Of a DNA stretch of 64,000 bases, positions 23,728 to 33,448 are shown one piece after another. How positions within the stretch are numbered: the stretch's first letter is position 1; each line of letters opens with the position of its first letter. Source of the stretch: Colimorpha sp045597845 (GTDB lineage: Bacteria; Bacteroidota; Bacteroidia; Bacteroidales; P3); contig JAZLKZ010000121.1 in NCBI GenBank assembly GCA_045597845.1, forward strand, positions 22,915 to 86,914, read 5' to 3'. The notes below the pieces were generated by a model, which saw only the letters and a program-made list of their open reading frames with translations, searched no databases and had not been told where the DNA came from. The translations under genes were made by a program, and so were the position numbers.

Positions 23728-25878
23728 CTATTTTCTTGCAGCAAGGAGAATTTCCATCATCTTGATGGCGCTCTCGCTGATGACGGAACCAGGTCCGAAG
23801 ATTGCGGCTGCTCCAGCTTGGAACAGGAAGTCGTAGTCCTGTGGAGGAATAACGCCACCTACGACGACCATGATGTCGTCACGTCCGAGTTTCTTAAGTT
23901 CTTCGATAACCTGAGGCACGAGAGTCTTGTGTCCAGCAGCAAGAGAGCTGACACCCAAAATGTGTACGTCGTTTTCCACTGCCTGTTTTGCAGCCTCTGC
24001 GGGGGTCTGGAAGAGCGGACCCATATCAACGTCAAATCCGAGGTCGGCATAGCTGGTGGCTACAACCTTGGCGCCACGGTCGTGACCGTCCTGTCCCATC
24101 TTGGCAACCATGATACGAGGACGACGTCCTTCGAGTTTTGCAAATTCGTCGGTGAGTGCCTGAGCCTTCTTGAAGCTCTCGCTGTCTTTGGTTTGAGTGC
24201 TATACACGTTGCTGATAAGATTGATTTTTGCTTTGTAACGGCCGTAAACTTTTTCGAGGGCGTAGCTGATTTCACCCAAGGAAGCGCGCTTGCGAGCGGC
24301 GTCGATGGAGAGTTCCAGCAAGTTGCCTTTGCCGGTCTTGGCGCATTCGGTCAGAGCGTCGAGCGCTGCCTGAACGGCGTTGTTGTCGCGTTCTGCGCGC
24401 AGCTTTGCGAGACGCTCAATCTGAGCCTTGCGAACGGCGGTGTTGTCAACTTCGAGGGTCTCGATAGGATCTTCGTGGTCGAGACGGTATTTGTTGATAC
24501 CTACGATGGTATCAACGTTGCTGTCGATGCGGCTTTGTTTGCGGGCGGAAGCCTCTTCAATACGCATCTTGGGAATTCCGCTCTCGATTGCCTTGGCCAT
24601 GCCGCCCAGCTTCTCGATTTCCTGGATGTGAGCCCAAGCTCGGTGAGCGATTTCGTGGGTAAGGGTCTCAATATAGTAGCTGCCAGCCCATGGGTCAACC
24701 ACGCGGCATACGTTGGTTTCTTCCTGAATGTAGATTTGGGTGTTACGTGCGATACGCGCGCTGAAGTCGGTGGGCAGTGCGATGGCTTCGTCCAAAGCGT
24801 TGGTGTGGAGGCTCTGGGTGTGGCCGAGGGCTGCGCCCATGGCTTCGATGCAGGTACGAGCTACGTTGTTGAAAGGATCCTGCTCGGTGAGTGACCAGCC
24901 AGAGGTCTGGCAGTGGGTGCGTAGTGCGAGGGATTTTGGGTTTTTGGGGTTGAATTGGCTGACAATCTTAGCCCAGAGCATACGAGCGGCGCGCATCTTG
25001 GCGATTTCCATGAAGTGGTTCATGCCTACCCCCCAGAAGAAGCTCAAACGGGGAGCGAAGTCGTCAACACTCATGCCTGCGTTGATACCGGCGCGGAGGT
25101 ATTCCAAACCGTCGGCGAGGGTGTAAGCCAGCTCGATGTCGGCTGTAGCTCCAGCCTCCTGCATGTGGTAGCCGGAGATGGAGATGCTGTTGAACTTGGG
25201 CATGTGCTTTGAAGTGTATTCAAAGATGTCGGCGATAATCTTCATGGAAGGCAGAGGAGGATAAATGTAGGTGTTGCGCACCATGAACTCCTTGAGAATG
25301 TCGTTCTGGATGGTACCCTGCAACTGCTCCTGACTTACGCCCTGCTCTTCAGCTGCGATGATGTAGAAGGAGAGGATGGGCAATACAGCGCCGTTCATGG
25401 TCATGGATACGGACATCTTGTCGAGCGGAATCTGGTCGAAGAGAATCTTCATGTCCAAAATGCTGTCGATGGCCACGCCAGCCTTGCCGACGTCACCAAC
25501 CACACGTTCGTGGTCAGAGTCGTAACCACGGTGAGTGGCCAAGTCGAAGGCGCAGCTCAGGCCCTTCTGACCAGCGGCGATGTTGCGACGGTAGAAAGCG
25601 TTGCTCTCCTCAGCGGTGGAGAAACCTGCGTATTGGCGAATGGTCCAAGGACGCATCACATACATCGTGCTGTAAGGTCCGCGGAGGTAAGGTGCGATGC
25701 CTGCTGCATAGTTGAGGTGCTCCATGCCCTCAAGGTCTTTCTTGCCGTAAGCGGGCTTGACATCAATCTGTTCTGGAGTTTTCCAGCCCTTCTCGATATG
25801 GTTTTCTTTCTCCCATTGCTCAAAGGATTGTTTTTCGCCTTGAGCCTTGAAATCAACTTTTGAAAAATCTGGTCTCAT
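23728..25878 (-). CDS. mutB: Methylmalonyl-CoA mutase, large subunit
   Basis: A 716-residue adenosylcobalamin enzyme interconverting succinyl-CoA and methylmalonyl-CoA, the step used by Bacteroidales to make propionate. The N-terminal TIM-barrel substrate domain includes RPWTIRQYAGF and ATHRGYDSDH. The C-terminal B12-binding domain has DGHDRGAKV, with the cobalt-ligating His, plus GVSSLAAGHKTL and the GGVIPPQDY segment. The small subunit gene mutA, normally adjacent and upstream in Bacteroidetes, is absent here: the next gene upstream is miaA, after 179 nt. Confidence 0.96.
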   Translation of the reverse strand: MRPDFSKVDFKAQGEKQSFEQWEKENHIEKGWKTPEQIDVKPAYGKKDLEGMEHLNYAAGIAPYLRGPYSTMYVMRPWTIRQYAGFSTAEESNAFYRRNIAAGQKGLSCAFDLATHRGYDSDHERVVGDVGKAGVAIDSILDMKILFDQIPLDKMSVSMTMNGAVLPILSFYIIAAEEQGVSQEQLQGTIQNDILKEFMVRNTYIYPPLPSMKIIADIFEYTSKHMPKFNSISISGYHMQEAGATADIELAYTLADGLEYLRAGINAGMSVDDFAPRLSFFWGVGMNHFMEIAKMRAARMLWAKIVSQFNPKNPKSLALRTHCQTSGWSLTEQDPFNNVARTCIEAMGAALGHTQSLHTNALDEAIALPTDFSARIARNTQIYIQEETNVCRVVDPWAGSYYIETLTHEIAHRAWAHIQEIEKLGGMAKAIESGIPKMRIEEASARKQSRIDSNVDTIVGINKYRLDHEDPIETLEVDNTAVRKAQIERLAKLRAERDNNAVQAALDALTECAKTGKGNLLELSIDAARKRASLGEISYALEKVYGRYKAKINLISNVYSTQTKDSESFKKAQALTDEFAKLEGRRPRIMVAKMGQDGHDRGAKVVATSYADLGFDVDMGPLFQTPAEAAKQAVENDVHILGVSSLAAGHKTLVPQVIEELKKLGRDDIMVVVGGVIPPQDYDFLFQAGAAAIFGPGSVISESAIKMMEILLAARK

Positions 25879-26057
25879 TATCAGTATTTTATATTATTAT
25901 TGACAATATATGTAAAATGCAAATATAAGATTTTTTTTGCGAATAAAAAAACATACACCATTTAAGCGTGTTAAATGCGTGTAAAGTGATGAAAAATAAG
26001 GCTTATCGACGTAGGCGAGGAGGGTGGCAACAATCTCGGGGGTGTTGCCATTTTGAG

Positions 26058-26972
26058 CTATATTTTGTGGTAGAATGCGATAACTGCTTCAACTTTGTCC
26101 TCGAATGGCAGTTCTCCGTTAATCCAATGAATGTTGGCACCGTTGCGTTCCATACGGCGAAACCAAGTCATCTGTCGTTTGGAGAAACGACGAATGTCGG
26201 TATAGAGATGCTCATACATCTCGTCGTAGCTACATTGATTTGTGAGATATCTTGTCAAGTGTTTGTATTCCAAGCCATACTTGAGCAATCTTTCGGTGGG
26301 GACGCCGTCATCGATAAGTTGTTGCACCTCCTCAATCATTCCTTCTTGGAGCCGTTGGCGCAGTCTTTGTCCGATGCGTTCAATGACAGTTTCGCGAGGG
26401 TAGCGGACACCGATGATTCGGTGGTCCATTTTTGGAATGCGTACATATTGCTCTGGTTCTTTTTGATGGAACTCTTGTATTTCCAAGGCTCGGAGCAGCC
26501 TGTCGCGAGTCTCCGTATCGGTATGGTTGTGGAGCTTGATGTAGCTTTTCAGCCGTTCGGTTAGCTCTTCGTCAGAAAATGCCTCCTGCTGTTTTCTGTA
26601 TTCCTCGTCGATTGGTGCTGTGGGCAGTTGGTATGAGCTAACAATGGAATCAATATAGAGTCCGGTTCCGCCGCAAAGAATGGGTTGGTGTCCATTTGAG
26701 CGGATTTTTTCGTAGGCTTCGAGAAAGTCGTTTTGGAATTGAAAGACGTTGTATTCCTCACCGGCATCGCGTATGTCGATTAGGTGGTAGGGAATGGGAG
26801 TTCCGTGAACGGTGTAGTCTGAGAGATCTTTGCCCGAACCGATGTCCATCTTGCGGAAAACCTGTCGCGAGTCGGCGCTGATGATTTCACCATGCAGCCG
26901 ATAGGCCACTTCTGCGGCAAGAGCAGTCTTGCCGCATGCGGTGGGTCCGGTAATGGTCAATAAAATTGACAC
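26058..26972 (-). CDS. miaA: tRNA dimethylallyltransferase
   Basis: A 304-residue enzyme that adds a dimethylallyl group to A37 of tRNAs reading UNN codons. The P-loop GPTACGKTALA is at residues 9-19, with ISADSRQVFRKMDIGSGK next, then the YHLIDIRD segment and the KRQMTWFRRM motif near the end. The length is normal for the family. It stands between mutB and the OmpA/PD40 protein without tight coupling to either. A weak inverted repeat (26025-26050) follows the stop on this strand. Confidence 0.95.
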   Translation of the reverse strand: MSILLTITGPTACGKTALAAEVAYRLHGEIISADSRQVFRKMDIGSGKDLSDYTVHGTPIPYHLIDIRDAGEEYNVFQFQNDFLEAYEKIRSNGHQPILCGGTGLYIDSIVSSYQLPTAPIDEEYRKQQEAFSDEELTERLKSYIKLHNHTDTETRDRLLRALEIQEFHQKEPEQYVRIPKMDHRIIGVRYPRETVIERIGQRLRQRLQEGMIEEVQQLIDDGVPTERLLKYGLEYKHLTRYLTNQCSYDEMYEHLYTDIRRFSKRQMTWFRRMERNGANIHWINGELPFEDKVEAVIAFYHKI

Positions 26973-27080
26973 GGATATGTGTTTAGAGTTTGGAACGATG
27001 ATGTAGAATTAAAACGTTTTGGGATTTAGACGGTGTGTCCACTCTAAACCCTATACGCTGCATCCTACAGTCTCATTCCG

Positions 27081-29747
27081 CTATTCGTCAATGAAATAGA
27101 GTTTGCCGCGTTGTTTGTCGAATTCGTAGCTTCCGAATCGGTTGAGGCCTTCGCGGTTGATGATGAACTTGTAGTCCACGCCCTTTACCACTACCACTTC
27201 AACATTGGAGAGGTGCTTCTGACCAATCTGCAAATCCTTGAAGATGACGGTGGATTTGTCGAGGATGTTGCCTTCGGGGTCGAAAGCGTTGTCACGATCG
27301 GGGAAATCCTCTTTGTTGATGCGACGCTGGTAGAGGAAGTTCATGGCTTCTTCCCATGCAATGGAGATGGGCTCTGCAAAGCGCTCGTCGATGAGCATGG
27401 GCATCAAGGAACCGTTGACGATACAAGTAATCTCGCCTTTTGCAGAGTGAATCATTGTGACGGGCACTACACTTTCGTCGTGGATGATAGCGGGAGCCTC
27501 TTCGGTCTCTTCGATGGGTTTGTTGACGAGGTCGATGATCTTGCCGTCTTCAGTCTGTTTTACAAGCGGCGTTTCAGAAGCCATATTGTCTATGAGGCGG
27601 CGTGAGACGAAATCGGTGCGAAGGATAAGGAACTCGATACGACGGTTGAGCACATGTGCGGCCTCTTGCTGGTTCTTGTCGGAAATCATGCTTACATAGT
27701 CGCATTCGAGGGTGGTTCCTTCGCGGAAATGGTATTTCTTTCCGTTAACGGTAACGGTCATGTCGCGGTCGAGCGTGCGAGGTACACGTTCTGCGTAGCC
27801 TTTGGCCACAAGGCGTTCACGCTCGATGCCACGGGAAACGAGGTAATCGACCACCGACTGTGCTCGACGCTGCGAAAGGGTGTCGTTGGTGAGCCCTATA
27901 AAGGGGCGACAATCGGTATGGGCGCGGATTTCGACAACGATGTTGGGATTGTTGACCATGACAAGGTAAAGATCCATGAGGGAGTCCATAAATTCTTCCT
28001 TGAGATCCCATTTTGCAAGGTCGTAGCGTATTTCGGGCAGCACGACGGGTTGCTTGGGAACGGGTTCGATGCGGAAATCGTGGACGATGTCCTTGTCGGT
28101 GTTGTAGCCTTTGGTGCTCTCGGAACCTTCAACGGTGAAATAGTCAACCTTGGAAACGTACATTTTGTAGATGACGTCACGCTTGATTTGATCTACGTCG
28201 AAGCGGTAGAAACCTTTCTTGTCGGAATAAGTCTCGTATTCGGTGCCGTTGGAACCCACAATTTTGACCTTTGCGTTTTCTACCAGCTGCATGGATTTCT
28301 CGTCGCGGATGGTACCTTCGATGCTATAGAGCAGTGGAGGAAGTTCGAAATAGAAAAGGTCGTCGTTGAGTTCGGGGACTTGTTTGCCCTTGTTGTCGAT
28401 ATTGGGGTTGTGGGGATCGTCGAAAGCGCGGTTGGAGGAGAAGTAGCCACGTTCCATCATGTAGTGTTCACTTTCAGGATAATAGACGATGCTCATTTCG
28501 TCGTAGGAGGAGTTGATCGGCACGCCGAGGTTTTGCGGTTCGGTGCTGCGGGAACCGTGGACTTCGGTCACGAAGATGTCTTGTCCGCCGATGCCGGGAA
28601 GGCCGTTGGATGAGAAATAGAGCGTGGAGTCGTTGCGCAAGACGGGGAAGACTTCGCGTCCGGCGGTATTGATGTTCTGGCCCATATTGACGGGGGTGCC
28701 AAATTCGTCGGCGAGGGTGGCGCGCTTGGTCATCCAGATATCGTAGTCGCCTTGTCCTTTGGGCATGTCGGAGGTGAAGTACATGGTCAGTCCGTCGGAA
28801 GTTACGGCCGGGTAGAGGTAATTGAATGCGGTGTCACCAAGATTGATGCGTACTGCATCGCCCCATTCTTCATTTTCGGAAGATGATTTGCTTTTCTTGC
28901 CCTTTTTTGTGCCTTCCAGAGAAGAGTTGCCTTTCTGGGCGTAGTAGATGTAGCAGCCTTGCGTCTGGTTTTCGCGAGCGTCGCAACGTGAGAAATAGAT
29001 TGTGTTGCCGTCGGGCGAGAAACAGGCCTCACCTTCGTTGACGCCGGTGTTCACCTTGCCCGACTTGTCGAAGTTCTCTGGCGAGGATGACCATTGTCCA
29101 GTGCGGTCTTGGAATACGTAATAAATATCGGAAAATCCTTGTCCGGTCCATGCATCCTTGCCGTTGGATTCTTCGTCGCCGAAGCGGGAGGATGTGAACG
29201 TAAGTTTGGTAGTGTCGTTGCCCAAGAAACGCGGTGCCCAGTCGTTGTAGGGAGTGTTCCAATTGTCGAGGCGTTTGATGACGTGACGACTGCGGTTGCG
29301 GAACAGTTGATCGACGTAGGTCAAAGATTCTTTGCGGTCTTTGGCAAGTCTGTCATTGGGAGCGATGGCAATGTATTTGTCGTAGTAATTTGCGGCTTCG
29401 TCTAGTTTGTTCTCAAAACGGCACATTTCGGCAAGATAGAAATAAATCTTCGGTTCCGAAGTGTAGTATTTGTTGTTTATCAGCTTCTTGTAGATATGCT
29501 CTGCTTGAGGAAAGTTGTTCATCAAGCGGTAGCACTCGCCCATTTGGAAGTAGATGCGGTTCTTCTCGGTTTTGTTGTTGGCAACCTTGTTGTATGCATC
29601 TTCGTACTTGGACAATGCTTCGATGTATTGTTTCTGGTCGAATAAGTCATCAGCTTTTTGTGCTATGCTTTTGGTTTGGGCAAAGGCGGTAGCGGTTAAA
29701 AAAACTGAAAGAATGAGCAGTAGCAGACTTTTTTTGGCCGTTTTCAT
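27081..29747 (-). CDS. OmpA/PD40/TPR envelope protein with C-terminal retropepsin-like tail
   Basis: An 888-residue exported protein. It has a signal peptide (MKTAKKSLLLLILSVFLTATAFA), TPR-like repeats (~24-140), PD40/WD40-like propeller repeats (~160-440), a carboxypeptidase-regulatory-like beta domain (~472-560) and an OmpA peptidoglycan-binding domain (~570-710, with IRAHTDCRP, SQRRAQSVVDYL and RRIEFLIL). The same order occurs in Bacteroidetes PorE/Pal-like proteins linked to the cell wall and type IX secretion. The final ~118 residues resemble a clan AA aspartic protease fold, but the DTG-type site reads LIDERFA, so it is probably inactive. No type IX secretion genes are nearby. Confidence 0.85.
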   Translation of the reverse strand: MKTAKKSLLLLILSVFLTATAFAQTKSIAQKADDLFDQKQYIEALSKYEDAYNKVANNKTEKNRIYFQMGECYRLMNNFPQAEHIYKKLINNKYYTSEPKIYFYLAEMCRFENKLDEAANYYDKYIAIAPNDRLAKDRKESLTYVDQLFRNRSRHVIKRLDNWNTPYNDWAPRFLGNDTTKLTFTSSRFGDEESNGKDAWTGQGFSDIYYVFQDRTGQWSSSPENFDKSGKVNTGVNEGEACFSPDGNTIYFSRCDARENQTQGCYIYYAQKGNSSLEGTKKGKKSKSSSENEEWGDAVRINLGDTAFNYLYPAVTSDGLTMYFTSDMPKGQGDYDIWMTKRATLADEFGTPVNMGQNINTAGREVFPVLRNDSTLYFSSNGLPGIGGQDIFVTEVHGSRSTEPQNLGVPINSSYDEMSIVYYPESEHYMMERGYFSSNRAFDDPHNPNIDNKGKQVPELNDDLFYFELPPLLYSIEGTIRDEKSMQLVENAKVKIVGSNGTEYETYSDKKGFYRFDVDQIKRDVIYKMYVSKVDYFTVEGSESTKGYNTDKDIVHDFRIEPVPKQPVVLPEIRYDLAKWDLKEEFMDSLMDLYLVMVNNPNIVVEIRAHTDCRPFIGLTNDTLSQRRAQSVVDYLVSRGIERERLVAKGYAERVPRTLDRDMTVTVNGKKYHFREGTTLECDYVSMISDKNQQEAAHVLNRRIEFLILRTDFVSRRLIDNMASETPLVKQTEDGKIIDLVNKPIEETEEAPAIIHDESVVPVTMIHSAKGEITCIVNGSLMPMLIDERFAEPISIAWEEAMNFLYQRRINKEDFPDRDNAFDPEGNILDKSTVIFKDLQIGQKHLSNVEVVVVKGVDYKFIINREGLNRFGSYEFDKQRGKLYFIDE

Positions 29748-29877
29748 ATTGTAGAATATATACTATCTATTGATGTAATGTTATTATACATAATTGTTTA
29801 GAATCAATTTTGGTTGATTCTAAACATAAAAATTCGATTTGCTAAGATACGATTTTTTTTGCAAATAGGAATGATAT

Positions 29878-30306
29878 TTATAAAAAGAGTTCAGCGTAAG
29901 AGGTTTCTGTCTCGTGGAGTTGTAGGGAATATAGCTTGAGATTTTGAGGAATGGCGGGTTGGAGTAGTTCTGCGATATGAACGAGCAGGTTTTCCGTAGT
30001 GGGCTGGAAAGGAACAACGATAAGCTTGGCGATGGCATGAAGCGCCTCGGGGTTGTAGCGATCGGATTGAGGCAACACCAGTGCATGGTCAAATCTCTGA
30101 ATGATAGTCTCTTCTATACAACGTTTTACGTCGCCGAAATCCATGACCATGCCGTTCTTGTGGTTGTTGTCGTCGTGCAGGGGAACGCCTTCGACGGTAA
30201 CGAGCAACTTGTAGGAATGACCGTGGATGTTTTTGCACTTGCCGTCGTATCCGAGCAGTGCGTGCGCCATTTCAAAGGAGAGCTGTTTTGTTATACGGAG
30301 AACCAT
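29878..30306 (-). CDS. queD: 6-carboxy-tetrahydropterin synthase / PTPS-family protein
   Basis: A 142-residue protein of the 6-pyruvoyl-tetrahydropterin synthase family. The zinc His ligands appear in MAHAL and HGHSYKL, with Cys in KCKNIHGH as the catalytic residue, and the conserved MVMDFGDVK and FDHALVL segments follow. In bacteria such proteins usually make 6-carboxy-tetrahydropterin for queuosine in tRNA. No other queuosine gene is in the window. It is the last gene of the run mrdA-rodA-clpX-nitroreductase-queD and lies 18 nt after the nitroreductase gene. Confidence 0.9.
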   Translation of the reverse strand: MVLRITKQLSFEMAHALLGYDGKCKNIHGHSYKLLVTVEGVPLHDDNNHKNGMVMDFGDVKRCIEETIIQRFDHALVLPQSDRYNPEALHAIAKLIVVPFQPTTENLLVHIAELLQPAIPQNLKLYSLQLHETETSYAELFL

Positions 30307-30324
30307 GATGGGGGCAATTGATGA

Positions 30325-30948
30325 TTATTTTTCGCGGTATCCAATAGGGTGGGCAAGCATCACTTTGCCGTTTTTGATTTTCATCAGTTCGGCGAGCTTC
30401 TCGCGGTTGATGGCGCCGCAGGCCACGGTACCTAGCTTTTCGGTGCAGAAAAGATAGATGTTCTGGCTGATGTAGCCGCAGTCGATGGGAGCGTAAAAAT
30501 CACGGCTTTCATTGTCGAAACCTTTCATTCTGTCGTAGTTGGCTACAAGTACCAAGGCGATGGGTGCTTGGGAGAAATGCTTTTGGTCGCTGATGGACTT
30601 GCGGTAGTCTCCTTCGCGTACCAATCTGAGCATGTGCTTCTCGGGAACGTAGAGGAAGATGCCTTTCTGTGAGAAAAGATAAATGTCGGTTTCTTGGACG
30701 TTGCGTGCCGAGGGAGCGGTGCGTTTGCCTGATTCAGGGCGGTTGATGCCGTTGGCTGCCCACAAAAGGGAGGAAATCTGCTCGAGAGATACGTCTTCGG
30801 TAAGGAAGTCCCTGACGGTTTCTCGTACTTTCAAGGCTTCTTTCAATGGAATGTCGCCACCTTCAATGGGGTCGGGTAATTTGATGTCTTGTGCTTGCAT
30901 AAACATGGAGAGAGTTGCAAAAAACATTAAGAATGAGAACTTTTTCAT
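30325..30948 (-). CDS. Exported SagB-type nitroreductase-family protein
   Basis: A 207-residue flavin-binding nitroreductase-fold protein. KVRETVRDFLTEDVSLEQISSLLWAANGINR is the usual FMN-binding start, and TAPSARNVQ and GYISQNIYLF are conserved in the SagB/thiazoline oxidase-like branch. Unusually, it begins with a signal peptide (MKKFSFLMFFATLSMFMQA), so it should act outside the cytoplasm. Its start overlaps the clpX stop by 4 nt, so the two are translationally coupled. The electron donor and substrate are unknown. Confidence 0.85.
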   Translation of the reverse strand: MKKFSFLMFFATLSMFMQAQDIKLPDPIEGGDIPLKEALKVRETVRDFLTEDVSLEQISSLLWAANGINRPESGKRTAPSARNVQETDIYLFSQKGIFLYVPEKHMLRLVREGDYRKSISDQKHFSQAPIALVLVANYDRMKGFDNESRDFYAPIDCGYISQNIYLFCTEKLGTVACGAINREKLAELMKIKNGKVMLAHPIGYREK

Positions 30949-32162
30949 TTTATCATATTTTTAGTTATACGTATTTTGCTGTCTTTTGGTTTGTTGGGAA
31001 GGTCGAACATCATGTCGGTCATGATGCTTTCCATGATGGACCGCAGTCCGCGGGCTCCCAGCTTGTATTCGATGGCTTGGTCAACGATGGCATCCAATGC
31101 GCCCTTGTCGAATTCGAGTGTTGCGCCGTCCATCTTGAAGAGCTCTTGATACTGCTTGACCAATGCGTTCTTAGGGTCAACTAGAATGCGACGCAATGCG
31201 TTGCGGTCTAGCGGGTTGAGATGGGTGAGCATGGGAAAACGGCCGACGAGTTCGGGAATGAGTCCGAACTTTTTGAGGTCCATGGGCAGGATATATTGCA
31301 GCATGTCGTGACGGTCGATCTCCTCGCGGGTCTTGGTGCCGTTGAAACCTATTACGTTGGATTTGAGTCGGGTGGCGATGCTGCGTTCAATGCCGTCGAA
31401 TGCGCCTCCGGCGATAAAGAGTATGTTGCGAGTGTTGACGGCAATCATTTTCTGTTCGGGATGTTTGCGACCACCCTCAGGTGGTACGTTGACCACTGCG
31501 CCTTCGAGAAGTTTGAGCAACGCCTGCTGCACGCCTTCGCCCGAGACGTCGCGGGTGATAGAGGGATTGTCGCTTTTGCGTGCTATTTTGTCGATTTCGT
31601 CGATGAAGACAATGCCTTTTTCTGCCGCCTCCACATCGTAGTCGGCGGCTTGGAGCAGACGTACCAATACGTTTTCTACGTCATCGCCCACATATCCGGC
31701 TTCGGTGAGGGTTGTTGCGTCGGCGATGCAGAAAGGCACTTTGAGAATCTTGGCGATGGTGCGTGCCATCAAGGTTTTTCCGGTTCCGGTTTCTCCAACG
31801 ATGACGATGTTGGTCTTTTCGATCTCGACATCGTTCTTGTCTTCGTGAGTCTGATTGTAACGCAGTCGTTTGTAGTGGTTGTATACAGCCACGGAGAGCA
31901 CTTTTTTTGCTTCGTCCTGCCCAATGACATATTGGTCGAGGTGATCTTTTATTTCTTTTGGGGAGGGTAAAGGTTCGTCTATTGAGGGTCCCCCAAAGTC
32001 ACTGCGTTTTTGACTGCGGATGTTCTTTGTAATGATTTCGTTGGCTTGCATCGCGCAGGCGTCGCAGATGTAGCCGTTGAGCCCTGCTAGCAGGAGGTTG
32101 ACCTGCGATTCGGGACGTCCGCAAAAAGAACAATGGTTTTCGTTGGATGGTGTTTTTTTCAT
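30945..32162 (-). CDS. clpX: ATP-dependent protease ATP-binding subunit ClpX
   Basis: A 405-residue AAA+ unfoldase that delivers proteins to ClpP. The N-terminal zinc-binding domain is HCSFCG...ICDAC (residues ~10-37), Walker A is GETGTGKT, Walker B is IVFIDEIDKI, the pore loop is GYVG and sensor residues are in the GLIPELVGRFP region. The length is normal. clpP and tig, which often precede clpX, are absent; rodA is immediately upstream. The gene is coupled to the nitroreductase gene by a 4-nt overlap. Confidence 0.96.
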   Translation of the reverse strand: MKKTPSNENHCSFCGRPESQVNLLLAGLNGYICDACAMQANEIITKNIRSQKRSDFGGPSIDEPLPSPKEIKDHLDQYVIGQDEAKKVLSVAVYNHYKRLRYNQTHEDKNDVEIEKTNIVIVGETGTGKTLMARTIAKILKVPFCIADATTLTEAGYVGDDVENVLVRLLQAADYDVEAAEKGIVFIDEIDKIARKSDNPSITRDVSGEGVQQALLKLLEGAVVNVPPEGGRKHPEQKMIAVNTRNILFIAGGAFDGIERSIATRLKSNVIGFNGTKTREEIDRHDMLQYILPMDLKKFGLIPELVGRFPMLTHLNPLDRNALRRILVDPKNALVKQYQELFKMDGATLEFDKGALDAIVDQAIEYKLGARGLRSIMESIMTDMMFDLPNKPKDSKIRITKNMIK

Positions 32163-32188
32163 AAATGGATCATTGACAATAAATGATA

Positions 32189-33442
32189 CTACAACAATTG
32201 GTTGCGTTCTGCATCCTGCCGGATAAAGATGAAGAGTAGGATGGTGAATGCTAAAAGCGAGGAGCCGCCATAGCTAAAGAATGGCAAGGGGATACCGATG
32301 ACGGGCACAAGTCCCAGCACCATACCCACGTTGATCATGAGATGCAGAAATAGTATGCTCGCCACCGAATAGCCATAAAACCTAGCAAATGTGGATCGTT
32401 GCCGTTCCGCCATGGTGATGAGGCGAACCAGTAGAGAGACATAGAGTCCGATGAGGATGGAGCTTCCCCAAAATCCCCATTCTTCGCCAACCGTGCAGAA
32501 GATGAAGTCGGTTTCTTGCTCTGGTACGAAATCCGCCTTGGTGATGGTGCCGTTGAGGAATCCCTTCCCGGCGAACCCGCCCGATCCGATGGCAATCTTC
32601 GATTGGTGAACGTTGTAGCCGGAACCTTTCAGGTCGTCGTTCTTGCCCAGCAACACATCGATACGTTCTCGTTGGTGCGGTTCCAAAACGTTGTTGAACA
32701 TCACATCCACCGAGACTATGAAGGCGGCGCAGACAAGGAATAACGAGATGGTTTTTTTGTAGTCTTTCCGAGTCCGTTTGTTGAGCCAGCCGAACAGGTA
32801 AAGGATGCAAAGTGCCGCAACGCAACCAATAAGGATGAATTTGTTGACCAGCAGCGCCAAAACGAATAACACTATAGCGGAAGCACCCACAAGCAGAATG
32901 TTGCCCGAAAGGCCTTCTCGGAAGAGTGGCAGTATAAACCCGGCAAAAACCAGCGCCGATCCAGTGTCGTGTTGCATTAAGATGAGAATGGCGGGTATGC
33001 CGATGATTGTGAACGCAATGATTTGCGTACGCAATTTTTTGATGTCCAAGTCGATGGTGCTCATGTATTTGGAAAGAGCCAGCGCTGTGGCGAATTTGGC
33101 GAACTCAGAGGGTTGGAACTTGAAAGCTCCAAAGTCTATCCACGACTGCCCGCCTTTGGTGACTTTTGCCACGAATAACGTTACCACGAGTAGAACAAGG
33201 ATGAATCCGTATATCATGAACGACGTATTTGAAAAAACGCGAGGTTCGATCATCATGATACACGCTGCAAGAATAAATGCGATAGTAATCCAGATGAGCT
33301 GTTTCCCGTGGGGAATGGAGAAGTCGAAGATGGCGGTATGCATCTCGTCGTAGCAAGCCGCATAGATGTTCAACCATCCAAAAGAAAGGATGATTAAATA
33401 TAGGATTATCGTAATCCAGTCTATGTCGCGTTTCTGGTTCAT
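32189..33442 (-). CDS. rodA: Rod-shape-determining SEDS glycosyltransferase RodA
   Basis: A 417-residue SEDS-family integral membrane protein (about ten helices) that polymerises lipid II with PBP2 during cell elongation. Conserved segments are KLRTQIIAFTIIGIPAILIL, QHDTGSALVF with the catalytic Asp region, ETDFIFCTVGEEWGF and the C-terminal PLPFFSYGGSS. It starts 6 nt after the mrdA stop, so the SEDS-PBP pair is co-expressed. Confidence 0.94.
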   Translation of the reverse strand: MNQKRDIDWITIILYLIILSFGWLNIYAACYDEMHTAIFDFSIPHGKQLIWITIAFILAACIMMIEPRVFSNTSFMIYGFILVLLVVTLFVAKVTKGGQSWIDFGAFKFQPSEFAKFATALALSKYMSTIDLDIKKLRTQIIAFTIIGIPAILILMQHDTGSALVFAGFILPLFREGLSGNILLVGASAIVLFVLALLVNKFILIGCVAALCILYLFGWLNKRTRKDYKKTISLFLVCAAFIVSVDVMFNNVLEPHQRERIDVLLGKNDDLKGSGYNVHQSKIAIGSGGFAGKGFLNGTITKADFVPEQETDFIFCTVGEEWGFWGSSILIGLYVSLLVRLITMAERQRSTFARFYGYSVASILFLHLMINVGMVLGLVPVIGIPLPFFSYGGSSLLAFTILLFIFIRQDAERNQLL

Positions 33443-33448
33443 TGTTGT

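Noticed and set aside
23818..24894. Long plus-strand frame opposite mutB
   Set aside because: MutB covers the region with full conserved domains. The plus-strand frame shows no family features.
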